This document shows, piece after piece, positions 32,342-42,717 of a DNA stretch of 64,000 bases. Source of the DNA: Oncomelania hupensis (Eukaryota > Mollusca > Gastropoda > Littorinimorpha > Pomatiopsidae); the NCBI GenBank assembly GCA_036898135.1, contig CM072525.1, positions 19,816,793 to 19,880,792 of the forward strand, written 5' to 3'. The notes under the pieces were generated by a model that was not told where the DNA came from, did no database searches, and saw only the letters and a list, made by a program, of their open reading frames with translations. Position 1 is the first letter of the stretch, and the number at the start of each line of letters is the position of its first letter. Both the position numbers and the translations under genes were made by a program.

Positions 32342-32557
32342 ATGGTAATGATGATGCCTACTTGTATCGCCCCAATAAAAATCTACAACAGAACTGAATT
32401 TTGTTTTTGCGAAATACAAGATAAATTATCATCTTCACTCGCCAAAGGAAATGAAAATATACGGATCTTAGGGATAAGACTTTTAAAGCCATTAAATTTA
32501 TTGTAATTATATTATTAATTATAGCGGTGGTCTTCTCTGCTTTTTGCTCTTCCACTT

Positions 32558-32558
32558 C

Positions 32559-32644
<86 letters not shown>

Positions 32645-32700
32645 GTCGTCGTCGTCGTCATCATCATCATCTTCTTATTCTTCTTCTTCTTCTTCTAATA
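32558..32700. repeat. (ATC)n, (GTC)n, (TTC)n trinucleotide array
   Basis: About 85 bp of pure CAT repeats followed by CGT and CTT blocks; poly-His frame is an artefact. Confidence 0.95.
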
Positions 32701-33084
32701 CATAATAATGGCCATGAATGTTCCAACAATTACGAAGCTTGCACAGCCTCGAAACTGATCATGCGAACCCAGCAAATCGACCGGAAACAGCAAAAGAGCA
32801 AACAGGAAAGTAGTCTCGACACGACATCGGAAGTGACGACCTTGCTATGTTAGACCCCATTCTGTGTCCTAATTATTTTATGAAACTATGCGTTTACACG
32901 AAGCATTCAACCAAAGCAACAGTTCAATATGGTACTTTAGGCGGGACGGGGGACAGAGAACTCGCCCCGCTAAATTTCGCCCCGGCAAATCTTGCCCAGG
33001 TACATATCGCCCCGGTTCTTTGTCCTTCCTCTATCTTTTAGTGTTTGTCTGCCTGAATGGTTCACATCCTTCCCAGCCCTTACA
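32701..33084. other. No gene seen
   Basis: Contains CGCCCCG(C/G)-spaced repeats at 32970-33020 (TTCGCCCCGGCAAATCTTGC, ATCGCCCCGG). Otherwise nothing is assigned. Confidence 0.35.
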
Positions 33085-33440
33085 CATTCCTTTATTTATT
33101 TTCTGCCGTTCTTGTTTTTGTTTGTTTGTTTGTTTGTTTTGGAGGGGTTGGGGGTTGGGGGTGTTTTATTTTCTTTTCTGTCATTGTCGTGTTTATTCGT
33201 TCTTTCTTTCTTTTTTTTTTTTTTTTTTAACTGTCTTTCTAGTTTATTTTGTGTTCTATATCTGTCTTTCTCTTTCTTCATTTCTTTGGTTTTTATTTCG
33301 TACCTCTTTCTTTCTTGTTCTATCTTTCTCTTTCTTTCTTTTCTTTCTTTCATTTTTTTTTCTCTCTCTTCTTCCCCCATTTATTTATAACATATTTTCT
33401 CAGTCTTCCTTTCTCTTATCAGGAGTTTCAACTTTTGGTT
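33085..33440. repeat. T-rich (TTTC)n and (TTTG)n low-complexity tract
   Basis: About 350 bp of T-rich simple sequence; Phe/Leu/Ser-rich frames up to 188 aa are compositional. Confidence 0.8.
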
Positions 33441-33547
33441 TGTTCTTTTTGTAATGCTTATTTCCACTCCGCTTTCGACGCAATCGTTCACCACGTTTGT
33501 CGTTCTACTTTTAGAACACAGTCTCCCGTTACTTCCCAATCCATCAC

Positions 33548-33770
33548 AGTTTCAAGGTTTATTTAGGCTCTAAGCCCAAGGGGAGGGGTGGGGGAGAAGG
33601 GGAGGGACTTTTTAACCGACAATGAAAATAGGGGTTGGGGTATGTAAATGGGACGACACAACATAACAAAAACAAATATGAACGGCAATACACAATAAAC
33701 AAGTACGCAACTCTGCACTAACCATTCCACGGAGGCAAACTCATTTAGGCAAGGAACACAAACAAAACAC
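33548..33770 (-). repeat. Possible LINE 3' UTR fragment
   Basis: Read on minus, the end CTTAGAGCCTAAATAAACCT TGAAACTG resembles 3' termini of CR1-like LINEs (AATAAA-type signal near a simple end). No coding part is present, so the call is weak. Confidence 0.3.
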
Positions 33771-33790
33771 GTGCTTAATTAGAAAATGAT

Positions 33791-34478
33791 CACCCCTTGG
33801 GGTCATGAGCAATCTTGCCACTGTAGATTGTTCTAACCTATAAAGGGAAAAGTGAAAGCCCCAGTTGAAAACCAGTCTTTCCTTTATAGGCATGACAGAT
33901 TCACTGCGGCAACAGTACCCCCGTTGGAGTGCCGGGGGTTTCAGTATAAATAGTGTCCCCACTTTCTGGAAATTTAGTGCTTTAAATTCCCACTGTCGCT
34001 GTCTTCCTCATTTACTCTTTTCCATTCCTGCTCTGTCCTATCACTCTGCTATACTATCTTCTTCTTCGCTAGATCAATGACCTACCTTTTTTCTTGAAAA
34101 CTCTTCCTGGACAAGACTCCTTGTTTGTGTATGGGGTCTATTGGATCAGCTTGGGAGTATTGGACGCTTTCTGCCGGGTGGTCACTATGGCTTCCTATGA
34201 TGTTATTACTTAGCAATATAGGCATTTTATATGTATGTTGATAGTTTATAATGATGTTTGTTTTCTTTTTTGTTTTTGTTCGAGTAGTTGGGGTAAAGCC
34301 TCAGCCGTCCCCTGCGTGGGATGTCTTTATTGTAAGATGACTGGCCGGTGGAGGGCATTCAGTTTTCCCACTAGGGTTGTTTCAGCAGATCTTTTATGCG
34401 GATCGGTGATTGTCCGGTCCTGATTTGGCTCGGAAGAGTCCGCTGGACCCAAAGCAACAATCAATCAATCAATCAATC
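33791..34478 (+). mobile_element. Family R retroposon, copy R6 with extra 5' head
   Basis: A 14-bp duplication AATTAGAAAATGAT (33777-33790 and 34479-34492) delimits 688 bp. The standard family R body starts at 33918 (CCCCCGTTGGAGTGCC); 127 bp precede it. This head begins with a similar hairpin CACCCCTTGGGGTCATG and contains the stem CCTATAAAGG...CCTTTATAGG (33837-33891). The tail is (AATC)n. The frame 34235-34423 is the remnant of the 104-aa frame. Confidence 0.75.
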
Positions 34479-34492
34479 AATTAGAAAATGAT

Positions 34493-34683
34493 AAATTTGG
34501 CCCAAAGTTTTAAAAAGAATCACAAGAAAACAAACACATTTGAATAAAAGGTATGCATACATAAATTGTCCACAACATTGTTCCTTCTAAAATTTTATAA
34601 AATAAAGTTCCCGCGTATCTCCAAATATCACAAACCCCAGAATTTGTGTTTCCTTTTACCAGGGTAAAAGTTCCTTTGTACCT
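34493..34683. other. No gene seen
   Basis: AT-rich, nothing recognised. Confidence 0.3.
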
Positions 34684-34826
34684 TCAAACATCATCAGTCA
34701 CAATGACGTCTCTTTATTAGGCCAAACAAGGGTACCTCCAACATCATCAGTCACAATGATGTCTCTTTATTAGGGCAAACAAGGGTAAATCCAACATCAT
34801 CAGTCACAATGATGTTTCTTTTTAGA
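34684..34826. repeat. Three ~58-bp tandem units
   Basis: The phrase AACATCATCAGTCACAATGA followed by GTCTCTTTATTAGG recurs at about 34690, 34740 and 34795, with few differences. Confidence 0.8.
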
Positions 34827-35024
34827 GTAGGGTTCCCTTCTGTCTTCCATCAACTACACGGGTCTCCATTGAAGTCAAGCTGGACCATTTCCCACACGCG
34901 CGCAGCCAATTCGGTTTCAGGTCTCCACACCTCGCTCTTAAGACCCATCCTGCATCAGTAGAACCTAAATGCTTCAGTGCTTCTGCGGCTCGTACGCCGC
35001 GATGTTTCAGACTCGCTGTGATTT

Positions 35025-35390
35025 CTGAATTAGATCAACTCGCATCATAGTTATTTCTGAATTTGACCAACGCGCATCATAGTTATTTCTGAATTAAATC
35101 AACTCGCATCGCAGTTATTATTGAATGTAACCAACTCGCATCATAGTTATTTCTGAATTAAATCAACTCGCATCAGAGTTATTATTTCTGAATTAACTCA
35201 ACTCGCATCATAGTTATTTCTGAATTAGATCAACTTGCATCATAGTTATTTATGAATTTTGACCAATTCGCATTATAGTTATTTCTGAATTAAATCAACT
35301 CGCATCATAGTTATTTCTGAATTAGATCAACTCATTTCATAGTTATTTCTGAATTAGATCAACTCGCATCATATATATTTTTTTAATTAG
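35025..35390. repeat. Minisatellite, ~33-bp unit
   Basis: About eleven copies of AGTTATTTCTGAATTAGATC AACTCGCATCAT and variants. It lies between diverged copies of a longer sequence (TGGACCATTTCCCACACG at 34882, TGGACATGTTCCCTCTCAC at 35402, TGGACAAGTTCTTACCC at 35575). Confidence 0.9.
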
Positions 35391-35910
35391 ATCAAATCAA
35401 TCTGGACATGTTCCCTCTCACCCAAGGGTGCCCTCAGGTCTCCCGAGCACCTCGGTCTTAAGCCCTATAAAGCTTAAGTCGAACCCAACGGGCCGAGCCT
35501 TTCCAGCCTCGGATGTGGTACAGTTGCTGGTTCGCATTATAATAGAAACTCTATTAGGTAAATAATTAATTTTTGGACAAGTTCTTACCCTACTTGAGTT
35601 CAGATCTCCTACCTCATATCATGACCCATCAAGCTGTCCCCTTACCTCCCTCTCATTTTCCTTCTGTCTCTCTTTCTCTTCTCTCTCTCTCTCTCTCGTT
35701 CTTTCTCTCTCTCTCTCTCTTTTCTTTTTCTTCCACCTCCCCTCCATTTTCCAGCCTGGGGTGTAATCAGTTCCATTATAAGTAGCAAAAGCAAAATCCT
35801 TAGGCGCATACTCAACTGTGCGAACCGTAACCAGAGGTGTATGCGAACCTCCATTGCAGGAAACCAGAACCCATCACACCGGCCTCTCTCTCTCTCTCTC
35901 TCTCACTCTC

Positions 35911-35941
<31 letters not shown>

Positions 35942-36060
35942 TCCTTCTATAAAAATTAATAATCAATATATGTGGACCAATTAGTGTCGGCTCAAACTGC
36001 GCGAACTGAAACCAAAAAGTGTATGCGAGCCTCTACAAGGTGAAGTCTGGTCACTGACAT
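35391..36060. repeat. Diverged long direct repeats with (TC)n blocks
   Basis: GTGCGAACCGTAACCAGAGG TGTATGCGAACCTC at 35818 recurs as GCGCGAACTGAAACCAAAAA GTGTATGCGAGCCTC at 35999. TC blocks sit between (35664-35730, 35883-35942). No coding signal is visible. Confidence 0.5.
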
Positions 36061-36395
36061 CCTGACTACTGTGTAAACTGTAACTGAGACATGATATATC
36101 GATTATCGGACATCGATCTCACTCATTTACTATCAATAACTGTAATCAAGTAGTGCAAGTATTGTGAATTCCTGTGTTGTTGACACGGATATGATGAAAT
36201 AAACTGTAATCTTGACCTATCTAATCACATCCTTCAAACAAACATTTTATAATGTTGGAATACACCCTTTGTTTTTCGTGTTTGGTAGGAAGATGGAGAG
36301 AAGGCTTTTTCGTACTTTTCCTTCTTTATTATGATGTCCGTTCGTCTCTTTCTTTAAACTGCTGTTACGCTGATCCTTCCGCTGAACGGATTTAA
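36061..36395. other. No gene seen
   Basis: Nothing recognised. Confidence 0.3.
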
Positions 36396-36471
36396 CAGAA
36401 TTTGGTGTGTGTGTGGGTGTGTGTGTGTGTGGGTGTGGGTGTGTGTGGGTGTGTGTGTGTGTAGGTGTATG

Positions 36472-36527
<56 letters not shown>

Positions 36528-36528
36528 A
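36396..36528. repeat. (GT)n then (GA)n microsatellite
   Basis: GT repeats with GGGT interruptions directly followed by GA repeats. Confidence 0.9.
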
Positions 36529-36639
36529 CCTGCGAGTACACTTTTATTATTAAAAATATATATTTTGTTTAATTTCACCAAGTTCACTTCATTATCGTAG
36601 AAATTCACAAGTTGCATGGACTAGTAGAAGATTGTCACT

Positions 36640-36770
36640 GCTCAGGAAATGCTTTTGTTAAAAGCGTGCTGCATAGATCGAGTTGGTGTATGCGAGGGCG
36701 GGGGTTCAAATCTCGGTCAAGACCAATATGAAATAAAGACGGAAATGAGTAAATAAATAAATATATGACC
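36640..36770 (+). repeat. tRNA-like SINE remnant (weak)
   Basis: GGGGGTTCAAATCTCGGTCA at ~36700 resembles a Pol III B box (GGTTCAAATC). It is followed by an A-rich AAATAAATAAATA stretch and an (ATC)n array, the layout of a SINE tail. The A box is not clear. Confidence 0.3.
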
Positions 36771-36776
36771 ACATAT

Positions 36777-36779
<3 letters not shown>

Positions 36780-36848
<69 letters not shown>
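36780..36848. repeat. (ATC)n microsatellite
   Basis: Pure ATC repeats; poly-Asp frame on minus is an artefact. Confidence 0.95.
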
Positions 36849-37164
36849 GAAGCCATCGACGACGACTACGACGATGACGATGAATAATTATGTGTTTCTT
36901 AAATTGATTGTTCTTTTATAGCTTAGGCTAAGGCACAATGTAGGTTCTATGTCGAAACACGGAAAGCTCTGCACCAAACTTGTTAACACTATACATTGAA
37001 TTAAATTACAATACGCCAATAGCTCTAAAGCTGAACTACGACGTATAATTTAATTTAATACACCCCCTCACTCCCCCCCCCACTCCCTACACACACGGCT
37101 CTTGACTGGTACTTGAAGAATATGAAGCATGCTAAAATAAAATGTTCAAAGCCCAGTTCTAAGC

Positions 37165-37410
37165 AGAATGAACGAGCATTGAAGTTTAACATCTACACTC
37201 ACCATTGGCGATATAGACGACAGAGACAACCATCCAAAAGAATATGTGTATGGACACCTAAATCAACACTGAACCCTCAGAGCAATCATACAGCTAAGAT
37301 GGACAGTAAAAGAAAAAAGGACGTTGCAGTAATGCCCACCACGGGATTCGAACCTGGGTCATATGTGTGCCAGGCGTAGAACCCTCTAATACTGAGCTAG
37401 CTACGGGGGT
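37165..37410 (-). mobile_element. SINE-D, tRNA-derived
   Basis: On the minus strand a tRNA-like head starts CCCACCCCCGTAGCTAGCTC. It has an A box TAGCTCAGTATTAGAGG and a B box GGTTCGAATCC (37347-37357), and its 5' and 3' ends can pair (CCCACC with GGTGGG). Downstream come ATGATTGCTCTGAGGGTTCA, GTGTTGATTTAGG and a terminus resembling GATGTTAAACTTCAATGC. The copy at 54190 is collinear. It was probably transcribed by Pol III when active. Confidence 0.75.
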
Positions 37411-37808
37411 GGGAACAGGTTCTACGCCAGATAATTGATAATATGCATTGATTGTAATGGCTATTGGTCAAGAGAAGAAAAAAGCATGATCGAAAAAACC
37501 TTATTATTACAGAAATGATTCTTATTGATTTTGATTTCATTAGCCTTGAGTAGAAAGTATGTAAATATGGTACCTCCAAACATTGTCTTTTAATTCTATG
37601 CAAACCAATTGATTCTACGAGGTTTCAAATGTAATTACATGAAGTCTGTTAAAGTATCACGCTTGGTGATAGTCCTAAAACCAGTTCAAAGGACAGTTCT
37701 ACGTGTAAATTGATATACATTTATTTCCAAAGTATGATCGGAAACATTTCGTTACGCAAACATCGATTTTTAATTATTTGTATTTCATTAACCTACTGTG
37801 AAAACTTC
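37411..37808. other. No gene seen
   Basis: AT-rich, nothing recognised. Confidence 0.35.
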
Positions 37809-37817
37809 GCTACATTT

Positions 37818-38278
37818 CCGATCCTATCCTATCCCGTGACTCAAAGGTCGTTGGTGCACCACATATGATCGTTTAATAAACGTACTCCATCTTTCTCTGT
37901 TCTCAGCAACCCTCATGGCTTCTTTCAGTGTCAAACCAGTCCATTCTCGAATGTTATTCTCCCACCTATTTTTCTGTCTCTCTCTTCTTCTGCCTCCTTG
38001 CACCGTGCCTTGTAGGAAGGTCTTTGCAAGGCCTGATGATCTGGTGACGTGGCCATACCATCGGAGTTTCCGTTTCTTCACCACTGTGAGAATGGCATCA
38101 TGTTGTCCAATGGCTTGCGTGATGGTCTGTCGGACTTCGTTGTTGGTAATACGCTGGGTATAAGAAATGCCCAGAAGTCTTCTGTAGCACCTCATTTCCA
38201 GGCTGTGTATTTTTCGTTGTAAATCTGCTTTGAGGGTCCATGTTTCGCAAGCGTGTAGGAAGATGGAGATGGCAAGAT
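37818..38278 (-). pseudogene. RTE-type LINE, 3' fragment (copy G) with duplication
   Basis: The minus frame 38195-37824 (123 aa) covers MRCYRRLLGISYTQ, VKKRKLRWYGHVTRSSG and a variant tail (GRRRERQKNRWENNIREWTG). Two to three GGATA tail units are at 37820-37834. The flanks GCTACATTT (37809-37817) and GCTACGTTT (38279-38287) look like a 9-bp target-site duplication with one mismatch. The 5' truncation falls at GAGATGGCAAG. Confidence 0.8.
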
Positions 38279-38287
38279 GCTACGTTT

Positions 38288-38867
38288 AAATCAATTATAA
38301 ATTTAGGCTTTTTATTTTAAAAAAAAATCAACAACAGCAGCAATAAAATTTTTTAAAACTTATATTATTGATACGATACTGATCTGATACTTAATTAAGT
38401 TGATGCAATTCCAAATTTTTTAATTAACTGATTTTGGATTTTTTTGGTTAATTTCGTTTGATTTTGTTTTATTTTCGATTGGTTTTATTTCAATGTAAAA
38501 TGTTTGTTCTTCACTAATGTTATGTTAATTTCAAGTTCTGAACTCAAATGCTGGTTTCAAATGAATTTCAAACAAGTTTAATTTCCATTTATTTCATGTA
38601 ATTTAAAATTCTAACTTTGACTTTAATTAAATTCTAAGTTTTAGTCTGCAATTATATTTATATAGTTATCAATTTTTCACTCTGTTAAATTTTTGTGGTC
38701 GATTTTATGTAGTGCTCTTTCTTCCACTTAAAACAAACTATCAGGCTCGTTTGGTTTTATTTAAATTTCAGTTAAATGTTTTTAATTCTCCATAGGCGAC
38801 TTTTAAATTTCAAAATATCAACGACATCGAGTTCATTTTATTTTCACATTTCACACTCGACTTCTGG
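38288..38867. other. Very AT-rich stretch, no gene seen
   Basis: Repeated ATTTTGATT/TAATTTC-like words give the stretch a self-similar look, but no unit length is clear. Confidence 0.4.
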
Positions 38868-38935
38868 GCGGTTTGAGTTCGATCCTATATTGTCTAGCAA
38901 CTTGAGCTCGAAAACCGCTATATAGAAGCAAGCAA
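38868..38935 (+). repeat. SINE-A 3' fragment
   Basis: GGGCGGTTTGAGTTCGATCC and AACCGCTATATAGAAGCAAG match the last part of SINE-A, diverged. Confidence 0.5.
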
Positions 38936-39221
38936 ACAAACAAAATTAATAAATTTAAGTTAATTTAAATTTTAGTAAATTTCGATAGATTAAAAAAAAA
39001 TTAAAATAAAACCAGTAAATACTGTTTCAATTCCAAGTCAACCTTTTATATTGAGTAGTTTCATTTTCAATTTCACATTTTTAAAACTCGATACAAAGTA
39101 TTGATTGTCATTATTCTGTCATCATAAAACGAGGTTCTTCCTTTGAAGCATCGAAGACATTTGAAGTTCACACATGCAAGATGTGCTTTGGAGGTGACAG
39201 TGCCAACTAACGCGTGCGTGC

Positions 39222-39320
39222 ATGCCTTGGGCTACTGAGTTAGATCCTGGATTGACCAGCGCCTTGAGCAGCTCTTGAGGTGGAAAAGCGCTATAGATTA
39301 AATAATACAAACAATAAATA
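39222..39320 (+). repeat. SINE-A 3' fragment
   Basis: CCAGCGCCTTGAGCAGCTCT and GGAAAAGCGCTATAGATTAA with an AATA-rich tail. Confidence 0.6.
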
Positions 39321-39321
39321 A

Positions 39322-39416
39322 AAGTATATATTTGCGTGTGTGTGCGTTTGGGTGAATGCGTGTGTTTGTGTGTGTGTAAGGGGCGGGTGGGATGGGTGGG
39401 GATGGTAGAGGTTGGA

Positions 39417-39453
<37 letters not shown>

Positions 39454-39455
39454 TT
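39322..39455. repeat. (GT)n microsatellite
   Basis: GT repeats with a G-rich interruption. Confidence 0.85.
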
Positions 39456-39511
39456 GTATGTTTGGTCACGTTATAGTTGTGACTGTGAAGTATGAACGCT
39501 GTACGTTTGGT

Positions 39512-39640
39512 CATAGGCGCTTGCATCTGGACACGCGAGCGCCTATGCCTGTCACGCGTCTGCCTTGGGTATTATAGATAGACAAAGAGAGGCGCGTCAC
39601 AGACATAGACGCTCGCGGGTCCAGATACAAGCGACTGTGG
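39512..39640. mobile_element. 129-bp fold-back element
   Basis: The left arm (39512-39561: CATAGGCGCTTGCATCTGGA, CACGCGAGCGCCTATGCC) is complementary to the right arm (39590-39640: GACGCTCGCGGGTCCAGATA, CAAGCGACTGTG) at roughly 42 of 50 positions. The loop is ~30 bp. The element is too short to code; it looks like a MITE or fold-back. Confidence 0.6.
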
Positions 39641-39774
39641 TTTTGGTTGTTGCCGCTTTAGTATTTGGAGATGACTTGACCGTTGTTACTATCCAGTGCT
39701 GCACTGCTATTGTTTAAACCGCATATAGCCCTTTTGGTGTCTGTACGTTGTCAGCAATGAAGTAATAGAAATGT

Positions 39775-39873
39775 GTGGGAGCGAGTGAGTGACTGTGTGA
39801 GAGAAAGAGAGAGAGAGTGTGTATGTATGTGTGAGAGGGAGAGAGAGTGTGTGTGTGTGTATGTGTGAGAGGG

Positions 39874-39913
<40 letters not shown>

Positions 39914-39955
39914 AGGGAGAGAGTGTGTGTGTGTATGTGTCAGAGAGAGTGCGTA
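39775..39955. repeat. (GT)n/(GA)n compound microsatellite
   Basis: Three near-repeats of a GTGTATGTGTGAGAGGGAGA-like unit spaced ~55 bp. Confidence 0.85.
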
Positions 39956-39964
39956 GACAAAAGC

Positions 39965-40400
39965 CTTGAAATGGGTGACTAACCTTGCTTTTTATGTAGG
40001 AAATGGGTGAGTGTATTAGCCACCCAGTTTTTTCCAGCCACCCACTTTTTTCTAAGTACGCAGGAGTGCTCTTTTAGTGCATGGGAGTGAAGTTGTAGTG
40101 CACGAGAGTGTTTTAAGTACAAGGGAGTGCTCTATCCGGGACGGAGAAAATCCAGTCAATTTTCGGAAAATTTTGCAAGAGAGTTTGACCTATTTCGTCG
40201 CCTATAGGAGACGACCTAGGTCAACTTTTGAGACGAATAGAGCCAGTTTTGCATTAGATTCTTAGATTCTTCCTCTTCCATTTCTAGAAGAAGTTTGCGT
40301 TCTTTCCGTCAAAAAAATCACTTTCCGATTCTTACACTCTTAGTAAAACCCAATCTTGGTGTTCTACATACTTGTGTGCATGTGTATGTGTGTTGGTGGT
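39965..40400. mobile_element. Hairpin element M4, reverse orientation relative to M1
   Basis: The minus strand matches M3 (47975): TAAGAATCGGAAAGTGATTT, TTGACGGAAAGAACGCAAAC, the GACGACCTAGGTCAACTTTT stem region, CTCCGTCCCGGATAGAGCAC and the GCACTCC..GYACTTAAAA sub-repeats. GT repeats lie on both sides. A 62-aa frame (40077-40265) matches part of a 108-aa frame in M3 (GENPVNFRK), probably because the nucleotides are conserved. Confidence 0.6.
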
Positions 40401-40899
40401 AGGGAGAGGGCGCGCGCGTGTGTGTGTGTGTGTGTGGAAATGTCATATGGGTGTGGAGTGAGCGCTTTGCGTGTGTGCGCGCTCGCTTTTATCTGCCTGC
40501 GTACACTCTGTAATATCGATAACCCATCAAATATACATTTTATTTGTGTTTTGTGACTCTTATCTTCCTGTTCGAACAATGAAGCCGTGTGATGTCATGA
40601 CAAAGCAAATCCATTTCGGTAAAAATGAATTTTTTACATTCTTTCATGGAGAACACGATCAAACGCATCTTCAGTACACATTTTTGAATATCAGAAAACA
40701 ATAATATTAGTCGTTAAACCACAATCTTGCAAAGGTCAGAATGTCGATTTTCTTCAAAAGTAGAGTCGCTGCTGGATATACTTTGTTTTGCCTCCTTATG
40801 GCATTATGATGACGTTGAGGCCGCTAAAAGCGTTAGGTAGATTTGACACTAAACTTTATTAAAGTGTCAATACAGCGAATGGAGCTTGTGAATATAAAT
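40401..40899. other. No gene seen
   Basis: GT-rich to 40490, then unique-looking sequence. Frame 40471-40704 shows no motif. Confidence 0.35.
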
Positions 40900-40985
40900 A
40901 ATAATAATTTATTTTATAAAGCGCAATTCCAAACTAAAATGTCTGCTCAAAGCGCTCACACGCATACTCTCACACAAGCACTCGC
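40900..40985 (-). repeat. SINE/LINE 3' end with (AAT)n tail
   Basis: Read on minus: GCGCTTTGAGCAGACATTTT AGTTTGGAATTGCGCTTTAT AAAATAAATTATTATTATTT. Two related termini occur at 53690-53740 and 53830-53870. Confidence 0.45.
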
Positions 40986-41529
40986 ACAATAAGAGACTGT
41001 ACAACACACTAAATTATGGAGAGTATTAAAAGAAAAACAAAAAAGGTTAAACTACATACATCTAATACCACATGCCTACAAACAAACACACAGAATCAAT
41101 ATAAGCAGCCAAAACATTAAGATAAAATTCGTACATGTACACATGTCCAATACAATTAAACAAAATTATTTTTTTAAACAACATACATATATACATATAT
41201 TTTAAATCTAAAAGACATAAAAAAAACATTAACACAAAACCAAACATGGCTTTATGTAATCAAATAAAATACAGAATAAATACAATAAAATACACTGACA
41301 GAACTTAATCCTGGCCTTCTGACTGACCGAGCCATTAAAAACAAACACGCAATAAGACAAGGTATGATTTTATGGAATAAAATATATAGTTAACATTGCC
41401 AAATTTGATAAGCCCATTAATGTAGGACCCTGGGTCCAGTGACCGACAGACCAGGGCTAAACTAAGAAGCAGCTTACTCATTACTTAAAACTGTGCAGAT
41501 GTTCCTCGAGTGGGGGTCAAGAAAGGGGT
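40986..41529. other. No gene seen
   Basis: A-rich; possibly an old LINE 3' UTR on minus (AATAAAATACAGAATAAATA patches), but no coding part. Confidence 0.3.
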
Positions 41530-41542
41530 TGAAGAGAGAGAA

Positions 41543-41573
<31 letters not shown>

Positions 41574-41715
41574 GAGACAGATAGACAGAGAGACAGACAA
41601 ACTGGCAGACAGACAGACAGGCAGACAGAAATAGAGACGGACAGACAGAGACAGACAGAGAAACACAGAGATAAAGACAGGGAGGGGGAAAGTAGGGAGA
41701 GTAGGAGAGGGAGGG

Positions 41716-41775
<60 letters not shown>

Positions 41776-41865
41776 AGAGGAACAGAGGGATGTTAAGCTT
41801 AAATTGGGATAGACATTTTAGGGGAGGGAGGGAGAGAGAGAGAGTGTGTGTGTGTGTGTGCGTGT
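41530..41865. repeat. (GA)n and (GACA)n purine-rich tract, then (GT)n
   Basis: GACA and GA repeats with a pure GA block at 41718-41772, ending in GT repeats; frames over it are artefacts. Confidence 0.85.
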
Positions 41866-41899
41866 GTGTGTGCGTCCGTATGTGCGAGTGTGTATGTTT

Positions 41900-42138
41900 A
41901 CACGGCGTTGTTTTCACAAATACGAGAAAAAATACCACGTTCTTTGGACGGACCTCCTTATGTTGACGTCAAGAGAGTGTTCCATTAGAGTTAGGGTTAG
42001 GATAAGGGTTTGGGTTAGGGTAAAGATTTGGGTTAGCGTTACCGTTAGAACACTTAAAAGAGGGACACAGTTTTAAAAAAAAATTCAAAACAACTTATGT
42101 GGCCGTCCATGAGAGTCACAACAACGACGTCTTCGAAA
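41900..42138. mobile_element. Hairpin element T2 with TTAGGG-like centre
   Basis: Shares with T1 the order GACGGACC...TTGACGTCAA...GTTCC(G/A)TTAG, a TTAGGG-like block (41985-42045) and a right end CACAACAACGACGTC. It is more diverged than T3. GT repeats flank both ends. Confidence 0.5.
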
Positions 42139-42170
42139 GTGTGTGTGTATGTGTGTTTGTGTATGTGGCT

Positions 42171-42413
42171 AGGTGGATATGCCGTTATTCTGACATACAC
42201 TTGAACCTCTACGTACTTTCTTTTGACGGACCACGTTATTTTGACGTCAAAACAGTGTTCCGTTAGGGTTAGGGTTAGGGCTGTGTTAGGCTTAGGGTTA
42301 GGTTAAGGGTTAGGGTTAGGGTCAGGATTAGCTTAAAAAAACTGACAAATTTGTAAAAATGTCAAAATAACGTATGTAGAGTTTCATGAAAGTCATCACA
42401 ACGGCGTTTCTAC
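42171..42413. mobile_element. Hairpin element T3 with TTAGGG-like centre
   Basis: Very similar to T1: CACTTGAACCTCTACGTACT, TTGACGTCAAAACAGTGTTC, a TTAGGG-like block (42262-42322), then AACGTATGTAGAGTTTCATG and AACGGCGTTTCTAC. GT repeats adjoin on both sides. Confidence 0.6.
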
Positions 42414-42518
42414 ACGGTTGTGTGTGTTTGTGTATGGGTGGATGTGTGCGTGTGTGCGTGGGCATGTAGAAACGACGTTGTGTGTGTGTGTGCGTGTGTG
42501 TGTGTTTAACAAGTTTCC

Positions 42519-42519
42519 A

Positions 42520-42569
<50 letters not shown>

Positions 42570-42571
42570 AA

Positions 42572-42647
<76 letters not shown>

Positions 42648-42666
42648 TCTACTACTACTACTACTT

Positions 42667-42717
<51 letters not shown>

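Noticed and set aside
32847..33566. A 188-aa and overlapping Phe/Leu-rich frames
   Set aside because: They lie in T-rich simple sequence and have no domain pattern.
35025..35390. Regular ~33-bp repeats resembling a CRISPR array
   Set aside because: No constant repeat with unique equal-length spacers; units are contiguous and the context is eukaryotic.
37330..37405. Functional tRNA gene
   Set aside because: The tRNA-like part is followed by a body shared with 54185, which identifies a SINE.
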